This document shows, in pieces, positions 46,111 through 58,288 of a DNA stretch of 64,000 bases. The position numbers were made by a program, and so were the translations under genes. Positions within the stretch are counted from its first letter, which is position 1, and each line of letters starts with the position of its first letter. Below the pieces are notes generated by a model. The model had not been told where the DNA came from, made no database searches, and worked only from the letters and a program-made list of their open reading frames with translations. Origin of the DNA: Nannobrachium achirus. Its lineage: Eukaryota > Chordata > Actinopteri > Myctophiformes > Myctophidae. The stretch is taken from NCBI GenBank assembly GCA_963921795.1, contig OY997642.1:58231927-58295926 (forward strand). Direction: 5' to 3'.

Positions 46111-46897
46111 AAATGATGGCCTAATAAGTATGACAGTGTATTAGTGACATTTCTGCGAAAAGAAAGGATTAAAAATAAAGAATTATACAAAATATTTGAG
46201 TAAAATGACATTTCTGACTTCGAAAACTCATAGAATTGCCACATTAATGTCGCATTTTTGAACTTTAATATATTTTGATGAGAAGTATTTCTTATTGAAT
46301 ATATTATATCAAGTAAATAATAAATTATACCCGGCGTTAGTGATGGTGTGACTTAATTAAATGTTAGTGTTCAAATGGTTATATGAACTACACTATGTGA
46401 GAAAGAACAAACAAGAGAATTAGAATTAACTAAAGTGAAGTTGATTTGTGTTTTGCCAACAGAAACCTTATGTGGGTATGGAAAATTATTGACACCCCTG
46501 ATCTATGCATACCTGTACACTGGTGATAAATCAAGTAGAACCAGAACTATGTGTTTCAAATCTCTTAAAACATTTGATTTTAATTCAAGCTCAACGGTGT
46601 GCCCTTTAGTCACGTAGGGGGCACGGTGGCGCCTGCTGTGACTTCTCTGTCGAGGTTGGGTCGCCAATCGCGGTCCTCGTTTCCCAGCGCTTCACTGGAA
46701 AACAGACCATTCAAATCTCTCACGCGTCTGCCAAAACGGCCAATCGTGGTAGCACGATCCTGGGTTCTCCCCATCCTGACCAATCAATTTGATTCCTTGC
46801 AGTGCAGTGCTTGATTCCCAGCGATGAAGCCCCCCCCCCCCCCCCCCCCACCCCACTTCCAGAATCAACAGACACTCAAGGGAAACACACACGAGAC
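46111..46897. other. Non-coding stretch; poly-C run
   Basis: A poly-C run lies at about 46830-46849. 46612-46780 ('gggggcacggtggcgcctgc', 'gtggtagcacgatcctgggt') has the look of a degenerate short interspersed repeat, but I cannot define it. Confidence 0.4.
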
Positions 46898-47040
46898 ATG
46901 GAGGCGGCGCAGAGGCGGCGCAGAGGCGGTGCAGAGGCGGCGCAGAAGCGGCGCAGAAGCGGCGCAGAAGCGGCGCGGAGGAGGCGCGGAGGCGGAACGT
47001 AGGCGGCGCGTAAGCGGCGCGGAGGCGGCGCGTAAGCGGC
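46898..47040 (+). repeat. 11-bp GC-rich minisatellite
   Basis: About 13 units of gaggcggcgca with variants (gaagcggcgca, gaggcggcgcg). Because 11 is not a multiple of 3, all frames stay open on both strands. This creates Arg/Gly/Ala-rich pseudo-frames that should not be annotated as genes. Confidence 0.9.
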
Positions 47041-47519
47041 GTGTCAAAACATACGGCCCCATTATTTTCAATGAACTAACCCACACCGGCGGCGTCAGAC
47101 GCGCATAAATAAATATATATTTTTAAGAAATCCACAAAACAGGTATAGTACACCAACATGGCGCCTCGTCTGCCGCGCCGATACGCAGCTGTTCTATTTT
47201 TCCAGCGTTGCCGCGCGGTGAACATGTTCTCCCCTGGTTCTCCCCACCGGAGGAAATGGATGTGCTGTGTGGCAGCGCGCCGCATCCAATTGTGGTAATT
47301 GTGGTTACCTCGAGGCACTTAACGTGCATCGATACCGCAACGCGACGCTGCGCAGCCGTCCGCGTTCAGTGTGTGCTCCCCTTCACTCAGACAGCCATTC
47401 TTCCGCGTTCCTGGACGCAGAAACCAGCCAAGGAATGAATACAAAATGTTTGATTTTGATAGATTCTGATGCTTTGTCAGCTTGTTCTTTTGTCATTCTA
47501 TGGTCTAGTTACTGTGTTT
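47041..47519. other. GC-rich, CpG-containing stretch without a defined gene
   Basis: CpG density is raised (for example 'gccgcgccgatacgcagc' and 'ttgccgcgcggtgaac'). The stretch might be a promoter-type region, but no start exon can be supported. Confidence 0.3.
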
Positions 47520-47650
47520 TTTAATTCAGGTTCAGGTTCAGGTTTATTAGTCACATGCATATCCATACAGGTACAGACATACAATGAAATGCTTGTGCCA
47601 GGAGCACTCTCAGCCTTATTACACACAAAAACATCAATCCACAACAACAA
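47520..47650 (-). repeat. Retroelement tail-like dispersed repeat
   Basis: 'ggttcaggtttattagtcac' + 'atgcatatccatacaggtac' + 'acatacaatgaaatgcttg' is a phrase I recall as common in fish genomes, probably the 3' end of a LINE/SINE read on the minus strand. Confidence 0.4.
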
Positions 47651-49117
47651 GACAACAACAAGTCACCCAAGACAACCAGTTTGACCCTATTTGGAAATCA
47701 TTTGGCTTTTCATTGCAACGAGGAAATGTTATTTACAAGCCTTTTTCATTTGTTGTCATGGCCTGCTGTAGGTCTATATGTGATGCACCGGACCTGCCAA
47801 ACTACACAGACTGTGTGGACATCATTTTAATATCCAATTTGATTGACTGATCATTATGTTACAGGCTTACAGCCGATCGCTTTGATTATGGACTGCTGCT
47901 GCTTCATGCCACTGAAAACAATGGTTGAAACATCACCCCTGGAATTAATAATTTCTGCTGCAGACCTAAGTGCTATAGTTATTTTATTTGTGTAAGTCTG
48001 TTTCAGAAGAAGCATGAGCACTTTATTTATACATTCTAATAACAAGACCACAGGCGGGGTTTCCTTGTGCGATTTGTGTTGGCTGTCTTTGCACGATTAA
48101 ATAATGAATTAATGCTTGTTTTTGCCTTCAGTTTCATTATAAATACAATCAAACCAACCACTCATTCGGGTAATAATAATACCTATAATACCTATATAAT
48201 TAGCAGAAGTGATAGAGTGTCAGTTCATTGTGTCAATTCTGTTTATATAAGATGAGTCTATTCAAAGAAATGATATGCTAAGTGTGGCTTGCCATTTTGC
48301 TATATCAGCTTCATTCATTAATTGCACAGCAAATAAATACCTGATTACAAACGGGACACAGTCATTGGTCATGCTGGTCTTTCCAAGGAATGAGGAGACC
48401 TTTTTTTATCGCTTAATTGACCAAACCATGATTGAATCATGGTTCCTGTCTTTCTTTTGCTCCGTGATCGTGCGCAATGCGCGGCACGCCACACCAAAAA
48501 AACAGAGTAACAAGATATCAGCGCATTGCGTCATGGCGTGTCGACAGCTTATACGTCTGTTATTTTGGACACATGCATGAAGAGATATTGGAGACGGCAT
48601 CAACCCGACATTTCATAACGGTGACTCCAGAACGCAAGTAGATTGCGGTTCCTATAGAATAAGGCTACAAAATACTTCATAGACTATTTGATTTATTTCT
48701 GAGCTAGTAAGACACTTCATAGATGTTTCCTGAATCTAAAGAACAATCAATGACAACGGCTTCTAACAGAAATAGTGTTATTAGGCTATAATACAACACA
48801 ACAAATGCAAATGATCATGCCATGGTTTAACCATATCCTATAAATAGCCAAACATTTCATTATGAAATGTAACAGTAAGCCTATATAAACCAAACAAAAA
48901 TATAGGCTGACAGCCTACCAAGGCAATAAAAAGCTATAGAGTAAAAAGCTGGGTTGGAGGTTAATGTTGATCGCCCCATAGCTGCTTCAATTCCCAGACG
49001 CATATGGTCATTTCCCAAGCAATTGCGCTTATTCAAATTTGTATTTATTCTGTGAACTCTGTATTTATTTTCTTGTAGGCCTATGACATGTGATAGTAAC
49101 TCCCTTTCTATTTACGC
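47651..49117. other. Non-coding stretch, nothing recognised
   Basis: A short palindrome ccatgattgaatcatgg lies near 48426. No exon or repeat border is supported. Confidence 0.4.
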
Positions 49118-49928
49118 TATCAATCAAAAATCACGCCTGTGGCTGTGGCGCTCTGGCGCGCCATGGACATAGGCTACCCGTTGTCTTTATAATCTTTTGC
49201 AAGAAATATAACCCTGATTGCAATAACAGTCGTCAGTAGGCCTACATGCAGGCTATAGTGTTGTCTGTCAAATTATGTTTTATTTCAAGACTATAAAAAG
49301 CTACAGTAGGCCATATACGGGTCCAGTGTATAGGCCTATATTATGCCTCCTCCTTGCGTCATTTCACCGACCGACTGCATATCCTACATGATTATGTATT
49401 CATATTTTTTTTCAAACAAGCAAACACATCTAAGAATTTACATATAAAAAGAATAATAAGAAGTAGGCTAGGCCTAGTGAAAATAGCCAATCTACAAGCT
49501 CACAGCAAGTGAAGAGACACGGTTTGAGCTTGTAGATCTGCTGTTTTCACTAGTTTGGGTCTAATCAACGTCTAATCAATTTGTGTCGGATATAAATTGC
49601 TTCTGCTATCACAGTAATTGAACAATATTTAGGTGGTTGTCAGAAAGAAACGTTCATGCACGCACCGTGGCGCATGCACTGTAAGTATATATCTCGTTCT
49701 TTTGATTGAATACTTTATTAGCAGTATGGTTATAAAAATCACAGGGACAGGGCAGTAGCATTATACTTCAGTAGTAACATGTCACGTTAATGTTAATGCG
49801 TTATGGTTACGTTATGGTATAAAAGCTGCAAAGGCTCCGTCTGGACTCGATCTTGTTGTCCGGTGTGGGTGGTTTACTTTGGCGGAGCGTTTCATTTTCT
49901 GTTGCCGCAATCTCGACAAACACGCGAT
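49118..49928. repeat. Segmental duplication block B1 (pairs with 18603-19812)
   Basis: It is colinear with block A1 from 'atcaaaaatcacgcctgtgg' to 'tcgacaaacacgcgatg', lacks the LINE tail of A1, and includes hairpin H. The homology stops at about 49928 and resumes only at 55266. Confidence 0.85.
49475..49552. repeat. Small hairpin element H (copy in duplicated block)
   Basis: The same hairpin as at 19333, with a few substitutions in the loop side ('gacacggtttgagcttgtag'). Confidence 0.85.
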
Positions 49929-50690
49929 GGGCAGACAGATGGACATGCAATGAGAGGCGTTTTGATTGGAAAGAAATTCAGCGCGGGGGAGAGCTTTCAA
50001 GTCTTCCATTGGCAGCAAGTGGATTCGGTGGATTTTTATTTGGACGCGGGGAGCACCGCCGTTGGCCAGTAAAGGAGGAAGTGAGGTAGGCGAACGGTCG
50101 CCGGGTAGCCAATACAATCGCCGTACTCCTTTTCATTTCTCCTCCCCTCCCTCCCCTGTTCAAAACAAAGCGTTAGTCGGGGGTATGTTGATCTTTGCAG
50201 TTTGCTTTGCTGTTCCGGTCTCGGCCCAGAGCGGATATGGAAAATGCACTTGCATAAATGTGTACGTACAAATGACCGGATACAAGTAGGCCGGCTCTAG
50301 ACAGGATCTGAGCACAGAGCAGCAAGTAGAAAGTAACCACCCTGAAGGCCTATCCAGTAAAGACTGCAATGAGAGTGAACCACCTTCTCTGCTTGCTGAC
50401 GGTAAAAGAAACAATTACCACTTATTAGAGACCTTTGGATGAATGGACACTTGCTGACACTGTCATTGTTATCCTAACATTCAAGGTAAGTTTCGTACTT
50501 CTTCAAATTACTATGGTAATGGTCTTCTGCATGAAATTCATTACCATACATACAATAACATTCTTCAAGTAGGTAATAAACATGGTGTCTGTCTTTACAT
50601 TTGATCCATGGCTGGCCAATACTACCTAGTTAATGCTTTGAAGACATTTTAATAGATCCTATAACCGGTGGATTACAAAGTTACTGTCCT
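49929..50690 (+). other. Possible first-exon region
   Basis: A GC-richer stretch (49960-50230) leads to an ATG at 50369 (MRVNHLLCLLT), whose frame meets a weak donor at 50402 (gtaaaa). A stronger donor, caag|gtaagt, lies at 50485/50486. No TATA box or downstream exon was found. It could be a 5' exon of an undetected gene or chance. Confidence 0.2.
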
Positions 50691-52368
50691 GTTATTGCAT
50701 TATTATTATTATTGGCAGTGGCAAAGGCATTGATATTGTACTTCAAATTTAGTATTATTATTATTCTTCCGCCACTTTTTCTTTTTCTCTACTTTTTACT
50801 GAATTTCCCCCTTGGGATAATAAAGGTATCTATCTATATCTATCTATCTATCTAGTGGCTTGACCGTGGAGTCGCTTTTTACGAATATCGGCAGTAAGGT
50901 AGAGGACTATGCCGAATGGCTAAAACACGAAGCTCGCACCAATTGACCAAAGGGTGGCGCTGTAAGAAACTTTGAAAGTGCAAACTTTGAACAGGTATAG
51001 CTCCTGCTCTGTTTGACGCACAGCCATGAAACCTGGACACACATATGCGTCTCCTCATGCCGAACAACTTTTACACTCTGACTTTTGACCTCTGACCTTT
51101 AGTTCTCCCACCATTTTGAAAAACAGTAAAAAATCTATCTCCTCCTGGGATTTTCGCATGACGCGCACAAAACATTTTTTACATGAACTCTGGACTAATA
51201 CGGTCAGATATGTCTCAGCGGATTTCTTTAAAGTGAAACATTGTTTTTTTAATAATTGCCATTTTGAGCAGTTTGTAAAACGCTTAAACCTGCTTTTATT
51301 CTGGAATTTTCGAGTCACGCGCACAAACCTTTTTTTACATGAACTTTGGACCAATATCTAAAGATCTGTCAGATCGGATTTTTTTTTATTGAAACATGCT
51401 TTTTTAATAAATTCAATGAATATTGCAGTAATTATTCTTCTGCCTCTAAATCATACATGCAAAGTAACATGTTCATGGCATTTGGCAAAGATGTAGAGTG
51501 TTATTCCAAATATCACTAAAACCAATCTTACCCCAATTGGCCAAAGGGGGGCGCTATATCATTTTGAGCAGTTTGTGAAACACTTAAACCCGTTTTTATT
51601 CTAGGATTTCTTTTTTTTGCAATTTGCATGAAACATTCTACACACAATCTAAGGACCTTTATCTAACATGCCTATGAAGTGCACACACAAAAATAATAAT
51701 AATAATAATAATAATAAATATAGTTGCAAGCAGCGATAAAGTTGCCAAAAACAACTCAAATCATGAACACAGCCTGCGATGTGCGTGAAATCTTGCAAGC
51801 ACATTCCCACTAGGTCAAGGAACAGATGCCACCCTTCTCACATTGGCCTGTTATAGCCATAGAGTTATAATAAGAATAGAGAGGACACAGATATCCCCGC
51901 CCGTCCACTTGCATTGAGTTGCTCACCCAGCGCATGAGGCGTTTTCACCCCTCCTTCCGGGCAGTAAAACCGTGACGTAGTGGGGCCACTGTGACGCGTT
52001 TTGCGTCATAATTTGTGTTCATGGACGCGCTTCATGAACGAGCACTTCCGGTATGAACGCGCATCAATACAAAGAAGCCTGGACGCGCGTTCATGTTTCT
52101 GGCCCCAACTGCAGTACCTCAAAACGGCCAACATGTCCATTTGGTTTCAGGGCGCCCCCAGGGTTCTGGGGGCTTGGTTATAGCGCCACCAGCGGGTCAA
52201 CTTTTGCACAACACATTTTTTGGAACAAAATGCCTCAAATCATGCATGCAGCGTCCGATTGCGTCAGTAACGTCAAAGAGAGCACTGCCTGCAATCTTGA
52301 CATTTTGTACTTTTATAGTCATTGTTTTCTGTCTTGAAGCGAGCCCACAATTGTTTCGAAGGAACAAT
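50691..52368 (-). repeat. Inverted R1 copy (interrupted)
   Basis: The R1 landmarks appear as reverse complements in mirrored order. The tail subtype is at 50757-50950, the sub-repeats at about 51180-51500, and the 'ttttgcacaacacatttttt' box at 52201. An (ATCT)n run lies at 50830-50855 and an (AAT)n run at 51690-51720. The block 51866-52170 is foreign to R1 and interrupts it at the 'ttatagcgccacc' box. The R1 start continues at 54522-54545 beyond a 2.15-kb insertion. Confidence 0.8.
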
Positions 52369-52704
52369 GGCCGGGTTTCCCAAAGCGATCGTAAGCTTAA
52401 GCATGGTCGTAAGACCCATCGTAGCAGCAAAACTGTTATGAAGGCTCCTGTCAATCAAGGCTACGACGGCTTTCAGGAAACCGTTCGAGAGTGTACAATG
52501 GAACCAAATGGGCTGCTACGATGGGTGAGCACACCATAGGAATGACTTCAGAAAACCCATCGTAAGGTCTCCAGGACGATCGTAGAAGAACCTGTGAAGT
52601 TTCCTGTCAATCACGCAGACCTGTCTTACGAAGGTTTTTTTTAAAGGTGACCTGGGGCGCCCTTAAACCCATCGTAGTGAAGCTGATCACTATAAGTATA
52701 ACTA

Positions 52705-53370
52705 CCAGTAAGACTCCCTAATCGGGAGATAAGCGACCGTAGGTCACATGTATACACAAAGACGGCTGTAACTGCCATTGGTTCCTAGTTGTGTGGGCAA
52801 TGTGTAGACATACTGTGTACCGATGTGCGTGATTTTAGGGCAAAATCTGTAGGAGCAGTGTCCAAAAATGTGTTTTGCAAGAATCGGCCTCATGGTGGCG
52901 CTAGAAGAGGGCCATGTGAGAAATGAGGGGTGGGGTCTCCGCGTTGCCTTGGCGGACGAATAGGTACCGGCCCCGGCTCTCCCGGACGCTCCTAGCCCGA
53001 GTTACGGCATTTTATGTGAGCTGCAGTGGAGGGGGTCCTCCACTGGGGGCGCCACCACTTTGGCATCCGTTCTGGAGCACCAGGAGTCGGTGGTCCCCGG
53101 GAATTCCCCGTGAGCAGCCCCGTTGGGGTGGTCATTTGGTCATTTTTGCACATTTGGTCATTTTTTACATCTGGGGGTCCCCCAGGGACCTGGGGGTCCC
53201 TGGAGCTCCGGGGGTCCTTGGAGGTTGTAGTTTGGCAGGCAAGGAGCGTGTGTGCACAATTTGGCATGGATCGGGCCAACGGTTGCGGAGATATGAGCAG
53301 GGCAATAGTGTGACGTGTGAGGTGTGACAGACAGACAGACAGACTGACAGTTTGTGCAGGTTTTGATAAG
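52705..53370 (-). mobile_element. R2-family element nested in the TIR element
   Basis: It starts accagtaagactccctaatc and ends with 'gacagacagacagactgaca' and 'tgcaggttttgata', the R2 ends in reverse relative to 32283. One inverted 130-bp unit ('gattttagggcaaaatctgt', 'ggcctcatggtggcgct') lies at 52810-52920. The GC-rich middle (52925-53230) with repeated 'gggggtcc' is specific to this copy, and its open frames are compositional. Confidence 0.7.
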
Positions 53371-53569
53371 TATATAAAAAATCGATCTAAGTCAAGTGGA
53401 TGGCAGAGTAGCTAGCCTAGGCTACACACCTGCTATAAAAATAAGTAATATAGTGAGGAAAAAAAAGAAAAGAAAAAAAAGATGAACTATGTATTTTTTA
53501 TGTTATGTGTCTGTTGCTTGAGAGAGCGGCAGAGCGCACCACACCACAACATACTTACATAAAAATTAA

Positions 53570-54050
53570 GAGCTCCCCATTCGTTCTCCCCATCCCTCAA
53601 AATGTGGTCCGGGGACTCTTGGGGGTCCCCAGCTAAATGATATATAATGCTACACGGTGGCGGGGATAGAACCTGGAGTTTCCACTTGTCAGTCCAACAC
53701 ACAAGCCGTCGCGCCAATCGAGTGCTGAATTTTATTGGCAGGGCTGTTGTATTTACTTAGTAAGTTATAGGAACCAAATAGACCCTCATCTTGGGTATGT
53801 AGCCTGCTACGTGCATGAACAAATGGGACCATTTAATTGTACACAGTACACTCTCTGAGTTACACCCATGATAAGGGTTCATTTGGTTCCTACTTCAATC
53901 TTGTTGCCACTGCTGTTGGCTTGGTGGACTGTATGTTAGACTGATGAGTCAAAGCCTCGGGTTCGACTCCCGTTTAAGTGCATCGCCACATATCAAGGAC
54001 CTCTTGGGGTTTCCGGACCCACTTTGAAAATCAAAGCTCTATAATATAGT
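53570..54050. repeat. Head-to-head pair of tRNA-like (SINE-type) sequences
   Basis: On the plus strand, 53925-53990 has an A-box-like tggcttggtgg and a perfect B-box ggttcgactcc. On the minus strand, about 53725-53640 has 'tggcgcgacgg' and ggttctatccc in the same spacing. The outer flanks are also complementary in part ('gtggtccggggactctt' against 'ggtttccggacccact'). Neither folds into a good tRNA by eye. They are probably tRNA-derived SINE heads arranged as a foldback. Confidence 0.45.
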
Positions 54051-54545
54051 CTCATGGTAGCTTATATAAATATTTAAGATGATTTAGACGAACAGTTAAG
54101 TCATAGTTTAAAATTAAAACAACTAGGCTATTTTGTGCAGCCGTTAAATCTTCCAAGTAGAGTTTAAAATAAAAACAAGGGGTCTGTGTGGTCAGTTAGC
54201 CTACCAACAAGTTTGTTAATTTTCAGCATTGTTTTCTACCTCCTTCTCGTGGGGCCAAGTACAATCACACAACAGCTGAAATTAATTTGCGAGCGCAGCT
54301 GGTTGTGGGGATCAATCAGGACCCAGAGCCATTCAAGGAGAGTCTGTGCAGAGTTGCATCATCTCCGCTCACATGGGGGCAGAGTTGGCAGAACTCTATA
54401 ATACAAGGCTCTGGCCAGCCTAAGGGCATGCGTAGCCTGTTTTGAGAGAGGCGCTTATGAGCGTGTTTGGGAAACCGCTTTGTCGTCGGGTTCGTACGAT
54501 TGCGCTTTGGGAAACCCGGCCAATATTTTCTAGTTTGTTAATGAA

Positions 54546-55265
54546 AGTGAAAAGGGGAAAACTAAATTTGGCTCATCAACAAAGCATAAACAAATTAGTG
54601 CTTTATATAGATCTATATGTTTCTCTATGAATTTAGCACAGGACCCACATGCAGTGTTTAAAGTAACTAAGTACATTTACCACCCATTTTCAATATTGAA
54701 CTATGTCATTAATATACCTTAGAGGAGTTACAATTTAACAGTTAGGACAATTTTAAGATTTGTTTTATAAAAAAAGTTACATGGTATAACTTTAAGTATA
54801 AAATGTGAGTACTTTTTCCACCACTGCCCACATGTAAACAAGCCATTGTGCTTTCTTGGGTTTAAATCCTATAGTAGACCTTGTATCTGATTCTGAACTG
54901 TACTGTCATGTGCTTTTCCTATGTAAACTGCTAAAAAAGTATTCAATCAAAACAAACATAAAGACACTCAGAGTTAAGGGTCTGTGTAAATAAAACATTT
55001 GCGAACCACATCACTGTCATACATATTCTGAAGAAAACCTGCATTGAGACTTGATGTTTGGGTCTCATGCTCAAAATAAGAACATTAATATGGTGTGTAA
55101 AATAAATTTGCAACGGACCAGTCCAAATATTTGCCACGGACACAAATGTCTGTGTATGGACATAGATGGATGATGTTACAGTCAGATGGCTTCTAAAAAA
55201 AGATATGGCCATGGTGGGATCTGATATGTAATGGGCATACTGTATTATAACATAGGCAAACATAA
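54546..55265. other. Non-coding stretch with MITE fragments
   Basis: 54740-54796 is a right-end fragment of the MITE at 23671-24170. 55125-55170 shares the 'acggacacaaatgtctgtgt' dispersed phrase. No gene is seen. Confidence 0.45.
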
Positions 55266-57282
55266 AGGAGGCGTGGCAGAGGGTGAGCAGAAACCAGGAT
55301 TACAGGTTAGGTAATTGGCACTGGGTGAAAAAATGGGTTACAAAATCGTGGGAAAAAAATAGAAGTCCCGTAGGTTAACGATAACGAAGCAAATCATTGA
55401 CAGCTATCATGTGAATCAAATGTCTTTATTATTTAATGGATCATATCTGACCTTTCTCTCTCATAAAAAAAAATCTTATCGTATCCTGTGTATCAAAGGT
55501 CGTTGGTTGGACACAAACAGTTGCCGGTATAAATTATGTTTGTGTACACAGCCAGGTAACCTGATGACAGCTATCATGTGACACACAATTCTTTATTATT
55601 TAATGGATCACATCTGATCTTTCTCTCATAAAAAATAGCTTACTGGCTGTGTATCAAAGGTCGTTGGTTGGACAAAGACAGTCTCCGGTGCAGGATGGTC
55701 CGTGTATTTTTCGGCCATTTGAATACTGCTTTTATATCTGAGAAAAGAAAATCGGAATTACAGTCCAAACATTCTGTTTTCTGCATTTTAATGTACCATC
55801 TTAGAACTGAAAATGGGTTTTCTGAATACTGTTTAGGAATGGTTAAACAAAACTCAAAAATGGGTATTAACTATAGTTCCGATTTTTGTTGGTGTGGTAC
55901 AAAATGCAAAACATCAAATACCATCGCTCAACAGGTCCGAGGCGTACTGAATTCTAGTAAACTGATTTTTGGTCCGCAGGGAAGAGCAGTGCTTCCTCGC
56001 ACGTGGTCCCCGCGGAGGACCGCCAAACTCGGCAGGGACGCTCTCGGGGCCTCCCCCGAGTCGCCCGTCGCCGTGAGTGCCAGCCCGGCGAATGCACTCG
56101 CACTCGCTCCTTCGGGAGGGGGCACAGCCGGGCTGCCGGTTCCCCGTCCGTGGGTCGCTCCCCAGGCGGTAGATCTGCTCTCAGCTCCGGGTCGGGACCG
56201 CTGGACCCCTCAGTAGATGATGATGATCCGGGGCATCCGTGGATCGCTCCTGGACGCGTTATGAGCGAGAAATCGCGGCGGCGGTGCAGCGTGGGGCGGC
56301 CAAGTGGCCCTCTTTCAGCAGCGGGCGGCTTGGTCGCCTCGGGGGTGCCCCGGGAATATCAAGTTTTGTTCAACAATTTCTAAACAGTATTCAGAAAACA
56401 GAATGTTTTACCAAGTCATTCCTATTTTAATTTCTCCGATGTCAAATCAGAATTCAGATGGCCGAAGAATACATGGACCGAGGATGTTTGTGCATACAGA
56501 CAGGTGACCTGATGATAGCTATCATGATTCATGTGACACAAAATTCGTTATTATTTAATGGATCATAATATTATATGATCTTTCTCTCTCATAAAATCGT
56601 TCTTATCATAGCCTGTGTATCAAAAGTAGTTGGTTGGAGACAGACTGTCTCCGATATAGAGGATGTTTGTGTGTACAGCCAGATGACCTGATGACAGCTA
56701 TCATTATTCATGTGACACACAATGCTTTATTATTTAATGGATCATATTATTATATGATCTTTCTCTCCCATATAAAATCGTTCTTATCATAGCCTGTGTA
56801 TCAAAGGTCATTGGTTGGAGACAGACAGTCTCCGATATAGAGGATGTTTGTGTGTACAGCCAGGTGACCTGATGAGACCCTGGTTCATACTGTACAACGC
56901 GTGTTCATCTCAAATAAGAAGTACAATGTGAGACATGCATATGCTGCTCTGATGATGGGGTCCAGAAATTATGGCAAATAATACCCTACACCTACGTGAA
57001 TTAGTTAGACAGTTTGTCAAACTAGATGAGACAACACGACTGACCCTATAAAGCAGGGGTGTCCAAACTTTTTTCAAAGGAGGCCACATTAGAAAATATT
57101 GAAACATCCATGACTGACTATATCTCCTGACAAAATGTACTTTCGGTCAGACCATAACAAATACATATAGCATCGCCTATCTATCATCATCAGCAATATT
57201 TAACAGCAATGGTCTTTTGTCAGGTGTGTGTGCTCTGAACTCACAATCACATTACCAAATATAAGCCGTGCAAGGTACGTCT
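55266..57282. repeat. Segmental duplication block B2 (pairs with 20206-21999)
   Basis: It has the same layout as block A2: ~185-bp units (55493, 55650), the GC-rich core (55926-56345), then further units (about 56620, 56803). It has one unit more than A2. A ~115-bp insertion at 57035-57150 contains caggggtgtccaaacttttt, the end of a Charlie-like hAT element absent from A2. Confidence 0.85.
55926..56345 (+). other. GC-rich core, second copy
   Basis: Nearly identical to 20926-21360 over its first ~330 bases, although the AT-rich flanks have diverged more. The same two frames are open; in this copy one frame gains an in-frame TAG where A2 has TGG (56215). That argues against strict coding constraint on that frame. 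Confidence 0.5.
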
Positions 57283-57289
57283 GGCATTA

Positions 57290-57500
57290 CATGCATTACA
57301 TTCACCCATTCACACACACATTCATACACCGGTGGCGGTGGAAACAATATGCAAGGCACCAACCAGCTCACCGGGAGCAACTTGGGTTCAGTGTCTTGCC
57401 CAAGGACACTTCGACATGTAGACAGGAGAAGCTGGGATTTGAACCGCCAACCCATGGATCATTGGCCAACCCACTCTACAGCCGCCCTTATACTTCCGGT
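57290..57500 (-). repeat. Common teleost dispersed repeat with tRNA-like box
   Basis: 'cacacattcatacaccggtg' ... 'aaggcaccaaccagctcacc' ... 'cttgcccaaggacacttcga' and 'gggatttgaaccgccaaccc' form a phrase order widespread in fish genomes (recalled). The last part resembles an inverted B-box. Confidence 0.5.
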
Positions 57501-57540
57501 CCACTTGGCACCCGCAACCTTATACTTCCGGTCATGACCC

Positions 57541-57716
57541 ACAATTCATGACCATAGGTGAGAGTAGGAACGAAGATTGCTCGGTAGACAGAGAGCTTTG
57601 CCTTCCGGTTCAACTCTTTTTTTCTTCACAACAGTGCGATTTAGCGACTGCAACGCTCCGATTCTCCGGCTGATCTCCTTCTCCGTCTTCCCCTTTCTCT
57701 CATTCGAAGAATCTAA
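57541..57716 (-). pseudogene. LINE reverse-transcriptase fragment
   Basis: The minus strand reads EKEISRRIGALQSLNRTVVK, then an extra base in a poly-A stretch shifts the frame, then LNRKAKLSVYRAIFVPTLTY and GHEL. This is a C-terminal segment typical of a fish non-LTR element ORF. It is a short dead fragment. Confidence 0.65.
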
Positions 57717-58288
57717 ATATGACTTATATATATATATATATATATTATATTATTATATTGACGGTGATGTCATAGTTTGTCATACTCCCCCTCGTCATTA
57801 GTGTTTGCACCGCTCACTTCGCACTGGTAAGATTTTTTAAAACCCTCCCCTCTTTTCTTTTAAAAGAGGCAAAAACTTGAGGGACCATTTGGTTCATGCT
57901 GATTTCCAATCCCGCAGCTCTGCAGCACAAGGGCAGACTCTTCCAAAGGAAAACTACCCATGTGGGCATTGTGTGCAATGCAACAACACAAGTAAAAAGC
58001 TAATATTTTAATCATCCGCACACTGGTAAACAGTTTAAGATTAGAGGGACTATTACCTGTGCTTCTACTAGTGTGGTGTATCTGTTACACTGTCCTTGTG
58101 GACTGGCCTATGTAGGCAAAACGTCTAGGCAACTCAAACAGAGAATGAGTTAGCATAAAACTCTATTTGAAGGAACGGTCGGGATTATCCCGTCGCAGTT
58201 CACTTTAATGATTGTAAACATGACATGTTGAGCTTTCGCTTTATTGGGATCGAACAGGTTTGCCTCCCCAAGAGGGGTGGCAACCTGG

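Larger units (their letters stand above)
52369..54521. mobile_element. 2.15-kb TIR element inserted in the inverted R1 copy
   Basis: The left end is ggccgggtttcccaaagcg and the right end cgctttgggaaacccggcc, a perfect 19-bp inverted repeat. Restoring the R1 sequence shows the junction exactly: R1 reads ...ggaac-aat-attttc..., and the element is flanked by aat on both sides, a 3-bp target duplication. The interior carries two further repeats and no transposase. A PIF/Harbinger-like group is possible but not certain. Confidence 0.85.

Noticed and set aside
48580-48610. Short frames on both strands at 48.3-48.6 kb
   Set aside because: Under ~100 codons, no splice sites, no domain, and overlapping on opposite strands.
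53925-53990. Functional tRNA gene
   Set aside because: A- and B-boxes are present, but the acceptor and anticodon stems do not pair properly by eye, and the partner inverted copy suggests SINE heads.
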